Origin: Dichotomocladium elegans
Taxonomy: Eukaryota > Mucoromycota > Mucoromycetes > Mucorales > Lichtheimiaceae
Direction of reading: 5' to 3'
Length of the DNA stretch: 64,000 bases
NCBI GenBank assembly: GCA_025716815.1
Contig: JAIXMN010000001.1
Coordinates: forward strand, 744,001-808,000
In this document: positions 11,217-25,161 of the stretch, in pieces
How positions within the stretch are numbered: position 1 is the first letter of the stretch
Layout of the letters: each line of letters begins with the position of its first letter
Notes under the pieces: model-generated
The model's database searches: none
The model's input: the letters and a program-made list of their open reading frames with translations, nothing else
Told to the model about the DNA's origin: nothing
Position numbers and translations under genes: made by a program

Positions 11217-12930
11217 ATGCCATCTCTAGCGGATCGCAGACGTCGATCGGCTCAGTCGATTGCGGCCTCAGCGCCGCCGCCGCCGGTTCATTTCTATTCA
11301 CTTCGAATGCCAGACGATCATCTCGACAGAATTAACAACAAAAGGGTTCGAGATTTCTATAAGGTATATGGAGTGGTTGATCGCTGTTGTGATTTCTATG
11401 GAAATGCTAATGGATGACTGGTAGCAACAAAATGCAATGATTGATCGCTTGATTGAAGTGGATCGTATTGTTGAACTCCTTCAGCACGGATGCTTTAGTA
11501 AACAGACCTACGGAGCACTCCAGCATGCTTCGAGTGCGTGTGATGATGAGGAGCGTCTGATTGGGACTGGTGAGCGTCGGCCGTTGCTGATGCCATTGAA
11601 AAGCGAGACTGAGAAAAGCCCGGACTGGCTCGTTCATCTGGCGGTCAACCTTTCGTTCTTGGCCAATACGATGCTGTTTGCAACAAAGCTGTTCCTGGCC
11701 TTCTATTCTGGGTCGATAGCCATTCTTGCGTCTGCCTTCGAATCCTTCTTGGATCTCTTGAGTAACGCGATTATTTTCTTTACCGTGCGTATGATGCGTA
11801 ACCAAGACTGGTACAATTACCCGGTAGGGAAGGTGAGTAGTAACGTAGTAGTGATAGAAATAGTTGGGGGTGGGGCGGTATTCGGCAAGATGTTGGCCCA
11901 GCCATCAATAAAAAGTTAGTTACGCTGACATGATTTTTTTTTTTCTTTTTGGAGTCTCGCATGGAGCCTTTGGGGATTATTGTCTTTGCTGTTATCATCA
12001 CCACGTCCTTTTCCCAAGTACTCCTGACTTCCGTCCAGCGGCTCACGGATCCCGAGAGGCCGATCGAGACAATCGACCTGGACCCTTTAAGTATTGGTAT
12101 CCTCGTCTCGAATATTATCATCAAGGGTCTGCTATGGCTCTGGTGTCGAAGCATAAAGGGGAGCTCGAGTGTCGCTGCACTTGCTCAGGATCATGAGAAT
12201 GATGTTGTATTTAATGTTGCGAGCACCCTCTTTCCTGTTGCTGGTAAGGCTAAGGGGGAGGGGTTATGAGGAACAGAAGAGGATGGCCTACATCTCTTTG
12301 TTTGGTATTTAGCTGTTTGGGCCAAATGGCCATGGCTGGACCCTGTCGGTGCCATTCTGCTCTCGGTCTATATCATCTATGAATGGATGGTTCTTTTGCT
12401 TGGTACAAGTATCGTCTGAGGCACGTGGGCTGGAGGGGAGGGCGGGGGCAACAAATAACACATTTTTTTTGTCTCTCATATCGTAGGAAACATCCGACGC
12501 TTGGCAGGCCAAGCAGCAAGTCCGGATGACTTGAAGCAGCTTACATATATGGCGTATCGGTTTTCCAGCAAAGTGCTTGCTGTCGACACGGTACGTCACG
12601 GTCCGCTGTGCGCGTGGGTTTAGTTTAGTTTCGCACCGAGTATGTAGATATCTCACTAATTCATTGCTTGTGCGCAACTCCCACACACCCCTCTGGGGGA
12701 GGCTGGATATACAGGTCCGAGCTTATTACGTAGGCGATCGTCTATTGGTGGAGGTGGATATTGTCATGCCACCCAATGCGCCTCTTCAAGAGGCCCATGA
12801 CGTGGGAGAGGCGCTTCAAGACGCTTTTGAGATGATGGACCATGTCGAACGCGCCTTTGTTCATATTGACTATGACCAAATACATGCCATCGAGCATCGG
12901 AAAAAGGCCGCAGCCCTCGTAACAAATTAG
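11217..12930 (+). CDS. Cation diffusion facilitator, Mn/Fe/Zn efflux type
   Basis: A CDF-family antiporter moving divalent metal out of the cytosol into a compartment. Exons 11217-11363, 11425-11832, 11955-12243, 12313-12408, 12487-12590, 12715-12930 give 419 residues. A basic N-terminal tail of about 125 residues precedes six membrane segments: FLANTMLFATKLFLAFYSGS (TM1), an ASAFESFLDLLSNAIIFF segment with the TM2 metal-site pattern ExxxD, and the YPVGKSRMEPLGIIVFA signature that crosses the second intron. Later come GILVSNIIIKGLLW, the TM5 region with HENDVVFNVAS, and LDPVGAILLSVYIIYEW. The cytosolic ferredoxin-like domain follows: KVLAVDTVRAYYVGDRLLVEVDIVM, and near the end VERAFVHIDYD. 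The ExxxD pattern and long N-tail fit the fungal/plant Mn-type CDF clade better than Zn-type (HxxxD). Substrate is inference. Confidence 0.88.
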
Positions 12931-15138
12931 AACCATCCCACACCTTCATTTCCCCTCTCATCCTCCCCCTCGCCTTCCTCCTTGTCCACCCAGCTCTTTC
13001 CTAGGCCAACATTGGAACAATCATGACCAAAAAAAAAAAAAAAGATCGCATGTATCACTATTTAGAGTTTGCAACTCGATGGAGGTTGCAATTCATTCGT
13101 CCACTGAAAAGAGCATCCCTTCTCCATATGCTGCAAGTCATCTTTGAAAAAGTGCATACCACGGGTGTCCTGGCAAATTATCAGAACTGATGAATCAAGA
13201 GGGGCTGGAGGAGGAAACGTAAAAGGATTTGGAATGAAGACAGCGAAAAAGCAGCGGGTGGAGATGGGAGAGGCGCGCGCGCCTGCATATGTACGCGTAA
13301 GAGCGGTTGATCTGCATAGGTAGAATAATGGGCATTAGAGATCAGTAACGAATAACGCGAACCACTCAAGAAGCATGAGAGAGAGAGAGAGAGAATGTAG
13401 AACGGTCCAGATCTTCACTGAACGGCAAAAACCTCCTTTAAATATACCTGAGTATTTCATGGGAAGCATTCTCACGTGCATAGAAGGATCATGTAGAATG
13501 CGCACTGGGAGACATCGTGAAAAAAAAAGGTGATCAATGAGCGCAGGACGGCTGGTATGCATACGTACTTCACGCGGGCAACTTCAAAAGACAAGCACGC
13601 ATGGGCCATAACAAATATCCAAGTTCGATAACTGATTACCATTGCTGTTTTCGAAGCGGTCTGCCATGATATCGCAAATGCAACCATATGACAAGTTATT
13701 GTAAGGATGGGATCAACTTATCAATAAAACATCAGGCAACAAGAATTTTGGTCAGCATGCTCCCAGCAAAGGGACCACAGACAGTATGTACGTACCATAT
13801 CACCTTTTGATTCCAACCCCCGGGGATATGATGGCAAAAGGAGAGCTATATACTGTGATCCATATGCAGAAACAGGATAGTGTCCGATGGTATACGAGTC
13901 AAGCTTGGAGTGGCATATGCTGAGAGGATGTGCTTCAAGTTATTGTTTCGCGGAACATGAGAGAGATATCACATCCTTTGAGGAGTCGGGCTCTTTGCAT
14001 GCGGTCCGTTGATTGGGAGGACAACATGATACATGACATCATCTTGGATTTCACAGTAAACATCATCGTCTCTGCGCGTATATAAGGTGGTCTGTGCTAG
14101 GTCCTTATTTTTTCCTGTACGCGTACATATATAGTAATTCCCGAAAACAGGACATCTGAAGACGGGAAAACGACAAGACAGAGTCTTGCAGCTTGCCTCA
14201 GCCTTATAGTTTAACTTTATGATGAGTCGCGAAGGACAGGACAAACGGAAATGATTCATTGGTCTATAGTGCTTCTTTTTCCATATGAACATTCATTGTA
14301 TGACTGTGCTTGAAGCCGCTACGGCTTTAGTAGCATTGGTTATGTACCAGAACCACCTATTCTTGTAGCAATCAAATATAGTCGAGGGCATACGAGACAC
14401 AAGAAAATGGCTCTAGTTTAAGAAGCCGATCCAGCAAATGGGGAAGGACGAACGGTCAGTCGAGGTATTGGAGTGTTGGATCCATTTTCTTGTGGCTGCA
14501 CTGATTCAACGTAAGCTGAGTCCGTGGGTTTCTTTTTTTTTGCAGGAATTTCCGAATGGCATATTTGCTTTGGAAGAAGAAGGTATCGTGGATACAATTG
14601 GATATTCAACTCTGGAGAAAATGTTGAGGACGTTGTCGATCATAATAGTCACGACGAAGGATGCTAAAAGGTCATTGTCGATCATTGTATTCGCAGGGAG
14701 GAGGACCCCGCATACGTAACAAACGATAAATGGTCTTGTTCGAATATTCTATACATCACATGTGCACGTAGTAGGACCCCACCAGAATCGATGGATTGAT
14801 AGGAATGCCGGAAGCCTTGCTACTGCAGCTGCATGAACGCAAGAAGCACAGGATCCCCATGTACGTACAAATGACGCAGAATTCGCTTGTGTTTGGAGTG
14901 ACCAGGCATGAATATTGCTGTATTACACGCAGAATATGGAAAGGACAATTTTCCGACCTAGCACTATGCTCATTTCGCGTACGTAGTGCAAGCCCTATCT
15001 TTAGATCTATCTTGAACACACATCTTGGAGAACACATGACGCTACACGGAGGCAAAACCTCTCTCTCTCTCCCCATGTGTGTGTGTGTTCCCTTTATTCC
15101 TTCTTTTTCTTTCTTCATACCCGGTGTTTCCCGTCCCC
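12931..15138. other. 2.2-kb gene-free stretch
   Basis: I see no open frame with family similarity and no splice-linked exons here. It contains an A-run (about 13028-13042), a GA microsatellite (about 13377-13394), several TATGTACGTA-like motifs and, just before the RhoGAP start, a CT run followed by a GT run (about 15061-15090). The right end must carry the RhoGAP promoter. The rest could be long 3' UTR, non-coding RNA or plain spacer. Confidence 0.5.
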
Positions 15139-17204
15139 ATGGCAGACTCCCATCGAAATCGTTCTCTTGGCTCGTGGGTCAAGCGTATGAGCGCTTCAGG
15201 CGCTCGAACTTGGCCAGGTCATTCATATACCAGAAAGTCAGGTGCGTGCGTGCGTGTGTGTTTAGTAGCGCTCCAGGAGAACAAATCACAAACATAGGGG
15301 GAGCTTTTTGATCTGTTAGCGGGTGTGTTTGGTGTTCCGCTCATCGAATCGGTATGCTACGCAAGGTCGACGGTTGGATATGTCGACGAAGAATCGGTCA
15401 AACATCGAAGAGCCGGTATTATTCCTCTTGTTGTTGCAAAGTGTGGCTCGTTTCTCAAGGCGCATGGTAAGGGAACACCACCGTTTCTACTGGTTCCCCC
15501 CACCCTCAAAAAAAAAATAGTATTAGTAATTTCAAAATTTCTAGCTCTTCACATCGAGGGTGTCTTTCGCAAACCGGGCGGCATGAAACGCGTTGCAGCA
15601 CTCCAGACTATATTTGATGATCCTCGAGAATCATATGGCCTACATCTCAACTGGCTTGGCTACAGTGTCCATGACGCCGCCAACCTTCTCTGCCGCTACC
15701 TTCAACGTCTTCCTGAACCTGTCATTCCGCACAGCTTCTATGAAGGCTTCCGAGATGTCATGAGTAATATATCTATTGAACAAAGGGGAGGGAGGGAGAG
15801 AGAGCGAGCTGCTCCGGCTTTGGGCGGGTGATAAGTAGAGGGTACTTGTTTAAACCACTTCCCCGCTCTTGCAAAAAAAAAAAATCCGCACAACCGCACA
15901 CACACGCACACATATATATATATATATATATACAGGCGATAGGTACTATCATGAAACCAAACACCGCATCCAGGCATTTCAAGATCTCATCAAACGGCTC
16001 CCGATTCCGCACCAACATCTTTTGCTGTATCTGCTCGATCTGCTGAGTTTATTTGCGTCGCACGAAGACGAGAACCGGATGGGGGCGACGAATCTCGCCG
16101 TTGTGTTTGGACCGACGATCCTGCGGCACCCGAAACACAATGATCCCATCCAGCACAGGATATCTCAGCGCGTACTCGAGTTTCTTATCGCGTTCCAGGC
16201 CATGTTCACCATGAAGATGCTCAACTGGAGCCACCCAGCTCCATTGAACCGACGACAGACACCTCCTCCGGCCTGTTTGTCACAACCATCCCAGCTGCCG
16301 AGGCACCAGCAGCAGCAGCAGCCACAACCACCAGCCGCCCTGGCGACGCCGGTGTGGTCCGTGCGCGTCCCTTCACCGGCGCCCGACGCAGCACTTTTCC
16401 GAGCCAGGGGTGATGAGGATGATCGGACCGCCCCCCAGCCGTATCATGATGAACATGTCGATCCCGAGGCGTCAGCCCCATCGTCTTCGCCCGCCGAAAC
16501 CCCCAACTCTCCTCCTCCGCATAAACAACAACAAACGATGCTTCGGTTCCGGTTGGGTAAAAAATCGCAAACTCCCCCCCCTTTTTTTTCTTCCATTACG
16601 CACGTCATTTATCTTGGTGGTTTTTTTTTTTTTAAAAAAAAAAGAAGAAGCAAAACTGTCTTTCAGTTTCTGGCCCATGGTGGTGATGGTGGTATTGTGT
16701 ATCATCATCGGTACATGTGCCTATGAGGTCTATCAGGCGATTCAATGCTGTTGCTGCCTGGAGCCCTATGTTTTCTTTGGCGGGTTCACTGTATACTGGA
16801 TCTTGCTCATCCGCGGCATCCCGTGGCTTCACGTGGACGAGGACGAGCAACTGTCGTTATTCGATGATATCTCCGAACAGGCCAAGGACGTTGAGGAGCT
16901 CATCCTGCGAGACGCAGCATGCGAATGGCACTCGCTCTTTAGCCGCTCATGGCGAGATCATCGTAATCCAGCCGCAACAATCGATGCGGATCAAATGTCT
17001 ATCACAAGTGTCGCCAGCAGGTTTGATGAGGAAGGCGCAGAATCGACATGCAGCGACGAAGTTGACACCGACAACGCGTTGTCATTTGACATTGCCTCTG
17101 TCGAGCTCCAGGCAATGTGGAAAAGACAGCAAGACGTCGACCTAACCTTTGACGTCCACAAAGAAGAGGAATGGAAGATTCGGCGTTATTCCCAACCACA
17201 ATGA
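15139..17204 (+). CDS. RhoGAP-domain protein with C-terminal membrane hairpin
   Basis: Accelerates GTP hydrolysis by a Rho/Cdc42-type GTPase. Exons: 15139-15241, 15320-15466, 15545-15763, 15936-16556, 16645-17204 (549 residues; the last acceptor could also be used 3 or 6 nt later). The domain starts at FGVPLIESVCYARST. It holds the arginine-finger motif HIEGVFRKPGGMKR, then LPEPVIPHSFYEGF, LLLYLLDLLSLFASHEDENR and MGATNLAVVFGPTILR, all canonical. A Pro/Gln-rich linker follows (about residues 250-360). The last exon encodes MVVMVVLCIIIGTCAYEVY, a CCCC cluster and a second hydrophobic stretch (YVFFGGFTVYWILLIRGIPW), then an acidic tail. That looks like a membrane anchor with possible palmitoylation. 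Joining this exon to the RhoGAP is the weakest step; it could instead be a small separate gene. An AT run fills the third intron. Confidence 0.8.
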
Positions 17205-17388
17205 AAAACTCGTGTCTCAATTGAACAAAAAGTAATTTGTAAACAGAAAGAAGGGGATTCTAACAATGAGAGGGAGTTGGATAAACAAAACAGCGAATGA
17301 TAGGGTTTTTATGACGATGGAGGAGGGGGGAAAGCAGGAGGAGCAGTGATGGTGAAGGAGTAAACTGTACATGATCGGTCTCTTTGGC

Positions 17389-19092
17389 TTAGGCGGTGCC
17401 GGCAAGCTCATTCTTGCCAATGACATTCACCTTAAAACCGATCTTACGGAGCTTCTGCGCATTGACGATAAGACGACCATCGAACAAAAACGCAGGCTTG
17501 TGCATGCTGGCGTAGATCTTTGCATAATCGAGCTGGTCATCGCGGAACTCATCCCATTCGGTCACAATCACTACAGCGTCGGCACCCTCACAGGCCTCAT
17601 ATGCATTGGCGCAGATGGTGATATGCTTCTCCACTTCTTTACGGGTATCAACAACGCCCGGCTCAGAGAGGTCCATATAGATCTGCTCGTGCTCGACCTT
17701 GGGGTCGTAGATCGCGACGCGGGCGTGTTCCTGGATAAAGTCCTTGATCAACGTGATGGCGGCCGACTCACGGGTGTCACCGGTATCCTTCTTGAAAGCA
17801 AAGCCAAGGACAGCGATCTTCTTATTGGTGATCGTGTTGAACAAGGTCGAGATGATCTTGCGCACAAAGCGCTGCTTCTGGTACTCGTTCATAATGACAA
17901 CCTGGTTCCAGTACGCAGCCACCTCGGGGAGGTTGAGCTGCTGCGAAAGGTATACCAGATTGAGGATATCCTTCTGGAAACACGAGCCACCGAAACCGAC
18001 AGAGGCCTTGAGGAACTTGGGTCCCAGACGGGTGTCGCGGCCGCAAGCATACGCAACCTCGTCGACATCCGCACCCGTCGCCTCACAGATTGCGGATAAG
18101 GCGTTGATGGACGAGATACGTTGGGCCAGCATGGCATTGGCGGCCTACATTTTCCCGTACAGTCAGAAAAGGAAAAACCTTCCCATAGCCAATCCGCCCC
18201 GTCCATTTCACTCACCAATTTAGAAAGCTCAGAGGACCACAAGTTGGTGGTGATGACGCGATCTCTGGGAACCCAATGAGTGTAAACCTCAACCAACGCA
18301 TTCTGGGCAGCAATGCCCTCTTCGGTTTGCAAAGCACCGATCAACACGCGGTCAGGATGCAGCAGATCAGCGATGGCAGTGCCCTCTGCCAGGAACTCCG
18401 GGTTCGAAAGAATCTGGAACTTGACCTTTGAGGTCGAGTTGGCCTCAAGAATGGTGCGCATGCTCTGTGCGGTGCGGCAAGGCACAGTCGATTTTTCAAC
18501 TACAATCTTCGACGACTTGGCCACCTCGGCAATGCGACGCGTAGCGCTCTCGACGTAACTGTTCCCCGGGGAATAAGAAAAAAAGATTGAGCATCCACGT
18601 ATTATACAGTGCCCATGCACGTCCTCCTCCTTCTCTGTTAATAGAGGAATATATGTGTACACTTACGCCAAGTCAGCGGCCATTCCGGCGCCCATACCCG
18701 ACTTTTTAGTGGGAGTGTTGACAGAGACAAAGATGAGGTCGGCCTCATTAATGGCGCGGTCGACATCGGTCGAGAAGAACAGGTTCTTTCCACGGCGCTC
18801 AAACACAACCTCTTCAAGGCCAGGTTCGTAGATGGGAAGCTTGCTCGAGTTCCATGCAGCAATCCGAGCGGGATTAACATCGACGATGGTCACCTTGATG
18901 TCGTGACACTTGTAGGCAATGACAGCGCAGGTGGGGCCGCCTTTAGATAGGGTATATAAATATATATGTGAGCGTGTGTGTGTGCGTGCGTATCACAAGT
19001 GGATCAGGTCCCATCGCAAATCAGGAAATGCAAAGTTCCTTACCGACGTATCCGGCACCAATACAGCAGATGTTCTTGACGGTGGGAGCCAT
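17389..19092 (-). CDS. UGD1: UDP-glucose 6-dehydrogenase
   Basis: Oxidises UDP-glucose to UDP-glucuronate with two NAD+, cytosolic. The product feeds the glucuronate polymers (mucoran, mucoric acid) of Mucoromycota walls. Exons 19092-19044, 18940-18667, 18558-18216, 18144-17389 give 473 residues, the usual eukaryotic length. It starts [18 protein letters not shown], the Rossmann GxGxxG. It continues with [30 protein letters not shown], the invariant-Lys region [14 protein letters not shown], the catalytic-Cys motif [13 protein letters not shown], and the C-terminal UDP-binding part with [16 protein letters not shown]. Introns are longer (71-108 nt) than in most neighbours. The stop lies 184 bp from that of the convergent RhoGAP gene. 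Confidence 0.96.
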
Positions 19093-20029
19093 TGGTGATA
19101 GAAGAGGGAGAGCGAGCGAGAGTGGAGGGCGAGAGGTAGAGAGAGATGAGAGAAAGAAACGCACAAGGGGCCCCACTTTATTGGCGTAGCATTTATTGGT
19201 AACCGGTCGGCGACTTAAAAACGCGTGCCAAAAAAATAAATAAAGAAAAGTTGTGGATCGATTTGCCCTTGGTAGATTCGAAGTTTGACGTGTTCCATGG
19301 ACAATAAGTAGTTTGTGAAAGGGGCCCTGTAGCAGTTCTCTTCTTGCACCATTCTCTATCTTGTTCGGGGTCCACAGCTTCATTCAGGTGTCAGTGTCCT
19401 CAAAGGAAATTTTGTTCCCCTTTTTAAAAATAGAACGCATGTCTAAAAAAAATCAGAGTTCCCCCCTTTCTCTTTCTTTCTTTCTTTTCTTTTCTCTTTT
19501 TTTTTTCTTTCTGCCATTCACTCCGTCTCTTTTTGCTTCATGACGTTACGTAGATCTGTCATTGGTGTAGTGCCCATTCTACTGAGATAGGATGAGAGGA
19601 AAAGAAAGGTGGTCGCGCGCAAGATACACGTCGAGAGGGTGGAAGAACCCGGCAGAGAATGTGAAGTACCAGTTTGGGTCTTTCTGCTCGCACCCAATGG
19701 CATCCTCATTTCCGGGTATCGTCGGCTTTTCCCCTTATAGAAAAGGAAAGATGGGGGGAGCATTCCAAAAATATTTTCTTTCTGCTATTAATCGCCGCTC
19801 GTCGATCTTTCTCTCCCTTTCTTTCTGAGATCAACAGCCAAGCCCTCCTGCAAGCAACAATCGTACCAACTCGGCTTCAGGTGTATTTCATTGATTCATA
19901 TCAGCAAAATCATGAACCAAACAATCTAAATAAGCATAACAATGACTGGTGCCAGCCCCAGAACTTTAATTATATTGCTACAAATGGTATATTGTTGACG
20001 CGGGCAGCAGGGGCCATGTGACTACCATA
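19093..20029. other. Upstream region of UDP-glucose dehydrogenase gene
   Basis: About 0.9 kb, holding the promoter of the dehydrogenase (immediately right of 19092, GA-rich on the plus strand) and the 3' flank of the forkhead gene. A strong C/T tract lies at about 19463-19512. No coding similarity seen. Confidence 0.5.
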
Positions 20030-21749
<1,720 letters not shown>

Positions 21750-22585
21750 GGCCGGTTCTAGTTGAAGCAATGAATAATTATAAAGAGTGGGATTGATGGC
21801 CTAATGACGGCCGAGAGGAGAGAGGGGTGGGGTTGTATTTTTGTTCAGTGCTCAAAAAGAATAAAGAATAAACAAATCGTCTGCTGTTGTTGCCTGCCGC
21901 AGTAAATTTGTTGGCCACATGTCTCCTTTTTTCTCCCCTTCGCCATCCAATCCTTCATCGATAGCAGTAATCGCAAGCTGGAAATAAACGTACAATCCAT
22001 TAGGTTTACCACTATCTTCCTCTAGGGGTGCTTCGCTCTAGGAAACGTGACAAAAGCCATCTCTCTTCTGTCCCTGTGATAAAATATTGTGAAACCAATG
22101 TGATCCACATAAGAGGCACTCAGGCCACTCCTCCTCCCTATCTTTCAGCACGGCACTGTGATTTTATAGACAAGGGGATCAAGTACGAGCGAACCTACAC
22201 GCATTTTTTCGCTATCAACTTCTCAACCGATGCGGTATCCGAAACAGTAAGCGTGCCAAGCCTGCTTCCTGCATACGTGTCTATGAACGTATATCTATAT
22301 ATGAACAAAAGATTTAAAGAAAAGTAATATTATAAAAAGATAAGTAAATGGATAATATGGCTGAAGGGTTATGAAGACGATGGTGGCGACGAGATAAGGA
22401 AATACCGAGAGGAGCTGTGTACATGCTATAATGTCTGCAAGGAAAATGCACACGATAAAAGCTAATAAATAAGAGATATTGCGAAAGAATGAAAATATTG
22501 AGACTTTGAGTGTGCGTATGGATAGTGCTTGTGTTGTGGGTGCGTTTACATGCGTTAGTGAGGTGTTGAGATGTTATTTGCAAAG
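21750..22585. other. Spacer between two minus-strand genes
   Basis: Holds the promoter of the forkhead gene at its left end and the 3' flank of the RRM gene at its right. No ORF with recognisable similarity; AT-rich near 22300-22350. Confidence 0.5.
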
Positions 22586-24113
22586 TCATGAAAGTGATAC
22601 TTGTTCAAATGCTTGTTGGATGCTTTCTCGGCGGCCATCAGCGCGCACTCCCAGAGGGTTTTTGCTGAACGACAGGCGAATCCCACCTTTCACCGAGTTG
22701 CTCAACATAGCACCATAGAGTTCTTGCATTGCTTGGGATGCGCATGCAACGTTCTCAAATTCAACGAAGCACATAGGCCCGTTAGACTTGTTGCGGAAGC
22801 TAAGGCGTAGGTAACCGACGCTCTTTGCAAACATGGCTCTTAGTTCCTCCTCGTTTGCATTATTGGGGAGGTTGCCGACATACAGGGTGTTACAGGGAGG
22901 ATTATGATCTACTGACGCCAAAGCCAGACTTCCACCCAAACTGCGGAAGCTTGTCGGCGACGTGATACCGGGAGATGGTAGGCCACCATTCGATGTAATA
23001 GTAGTTCGTGGAGTAGTGCTAATGGTAAGGCCACTAAATGGTGTTGCCGTCGCTCCGGTTGCTGATGGCACCGTCTGGCTAAGCGAGTGGCGGTGATGAT
23101 GATGATGGTGGTGGTGATGATGATCCATATTTTCTTCTGGGACGCTCTGTAATGGTGGGAAAGTAAGCATGTTAAACCGCTCATCCGGATGATGGTAATG
23201 GTGATCGACAGATCCAAGGCGGTTGGTGCGCACTGATGGGACTGCTGCTGCGGCACCTGACGGACCGCCCACTCCTGCGGACGATACCGGTGGAGGTGCT
23301 GGAGGGCGGCCCGTAATAGCAGTATCAAAGGATGAAGCTCGAGAAGCTGTTGATGGAAATATGGCATCCATCGCTGGTGGCATCATATCGGGGTAAAAGT
23401 CGGGATTAGGCGGGTTCCGATCTGATGGTAAGGCGGGTGGAACTGAATGAAATGCTTCGTATGCGGATGCGTGGCTGACCCCATTTAATGGATATCGCTT
23501 GTTGGCTGTTGTGGGGGCGATATTGGCCACAACAGCTGAAGGAGGAGGAGGAGGTAATTGGAAAGCCTGCTGCTGTGGTGGTAGTATTGCGTGTTGCTGC
23601 TGTTCATTGCTTGCCAACCCTCGTTTAGTATGGAGGTTCTTCTTGGCCATCTCTGCTTTTAAAACTGAACCCTTTTCAGCATCTACTTTCCGCCCGCTTA
23701 GGGTATCCCTTGCTTCGAGTGCCTCGAATCGAGTGCGAAATTTTGCAAAGCCAATCTATCAGGGTTTAAATCAGTTCGGCTTCAAAAGACAGAATGCAGA
23801 AAATAGTAACAATAATAAAACGTACGATTTGCTTTCGGGCACTGTTGGGACCAGAGTTGTTGTTGTTGCTGTTATTGCTGTCGTCTTCTTGATCCTTTGG
23901 GATTTTTAGGGTGGCTGCTTCAAATCCAGGCGAGAAAATAAACATATTTTGGAACTCACGCTCCTGCATGTCCTCAGGAAAACCAACTACGAATATCGTC
24001 GAGATTTCCTCGTCAGAGGGATTACTATGTAGGCCTCCGGATGCTGATATGCCGTTGGTCATCATAAAGCTGAAATTGTCATTAAGAAGCGGTCCTGTAC
24101 CAGCATAGGGCAT
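22586..24113 (-). CDS. Whi3/Scw1-type RNA-binding protein with two RRMs
   Basis: Cytoplasmic mRNA-binding regulator of the Whi3 (budding yeast) / Scw1 (fission yeast) family, which controls cell-size, wall and polarity transcripts. Exons 24113-23826 and 23755-22586 give 485 residues. RRM1 (about 30-130) carries [20 protein letters not shown] (RNP2) and, across the intron, [20 protein letters not shown] (RNP1). A long Pro/Gln/His-rich disordered linker includes ten consecutive His codons (near 23105). The C-terminal RRM2 is nearly diagnostic: [39 protein letters not shown] and [19 protein letters not shown]. The start is the first in-frame ATG before RRM1; the frame stays open upstream without ATG, so an extra 5' exon is possible. 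Confidence 0.9.
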
Positions 24114-25161
24114 AGGTAGCAATTGTAGATCCGCAGCGCAGGATGGGGGTGGAGATGTCGGCAAACAATGAGGATGCGAGGTTGTAGCGGTGGATAAGGT
24201 ACTATTATATGGATGCAATGCGAAAATGATTCTGGATTGGTTCGAAGTTTGTAAAAAGAGATTTGAAAAGGGCGTTTTCCTGGGAAGGAAGAAGTAGCGA
24301 AAGAAGAGGAGGCAAGTGCGATTGAAAGGGAAAAGAAACGAGCGAGACGGCAAAGAAAGATCAGAAACGTCCAGTGTTTGCGAGGGGGTTTGCGCCTACC
24401 CAAAATTGCATGACCCTAGGCAACACAAGCCAGCCACGCTTATTGGATTTTGGGGAGATCGAGTACAGAACGGGAGAAGAGAAGGAGTGTTAGTGTGAGT
24501 GAATGGGCGCGCGTCTGTAACGAAGAGAAGGGAGGGAAAACAAGGCCTCCGAAGAAGGAGTATTGACCAGGGAACCCGACAGTAAAAGCAGCAGCAACAG
24601 CAGCAGCAGAAGCAGGCAAATAAAGTATACACACATGCGTAATCGCTGCTCGTAATAAGTCTGTGTTTTTTTTGATAAATTGGCTATGGGAGAGAAGAAT
24701 ATAAAGGAGTCAATCCTCTTCATCGTATAACCTTGCATCTTCAAGCGATTACCATGCAACCCGTTAAAAAGGAGTGTTCATGCAACACATGCGGACCTTA
24801 CCCTACTGCAGGTCGCAGGTTGCACAATGAGTGCAAAAGAAGTACTTCTACTTTTTTAGTAAACCATGTGCCCAACCTTTAAATGAATTAAACGCGCGAC
24901 CCCATCCAGAATGTTTTTTGAGAAATCCAAGCAAACATACTCTCCAATGTCCATTATTTCATTCTGGCCCTACCTATCTCTCTCTTTATTCCCGCAATAT
25001 CACAAGTATTCGGAAATACAAGAACCATGCATGCTGTTGAATTGACAGGAAAGAGCAGCCCAATGCCGGGTCTTCATAATCGCGTGGAACGCCCGCCCAA
25101 AAAATTCAATGAGGTACATATCTGCAGGAAACAGGGAATCATTCGATTCGCGAGTGCGTAA
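24114..25161. other. Divergent promoter region, RRM gene and ankyrin gene
   Basis: About 1 kb between two divergent starts. The RRM transcript may have a 5' leader intron here, since minus-strand ATG and GTAGGC-like donor sequences occur near 24400-24420. A GCA/CAG trinucleotide run lies at about 24585-24610. No coding similarity recognised. Confidence 0.45.

Noticed and set aside
17371..18099. A 242-codon plus-strand ORF antisense to UDP-glucose dehydrogenase
   Set aside because: It is a shadow of the conserved minus-strand gene, whose protein matches the family along its whole length.
22909..23367. His-, Ile- and Arg-rich minus-strand ORF in another frame of the RRM gene
   Set aside because: Frame shadow of the low-complexity linker of the Whi3-type protein.
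24490..24759. Leucine-rich and alanine-rich minus-strand ORFs near the GCA repeat
   Set aside because: Frames through a trinucleotide repeat and a UTR; no conserved start or domain.
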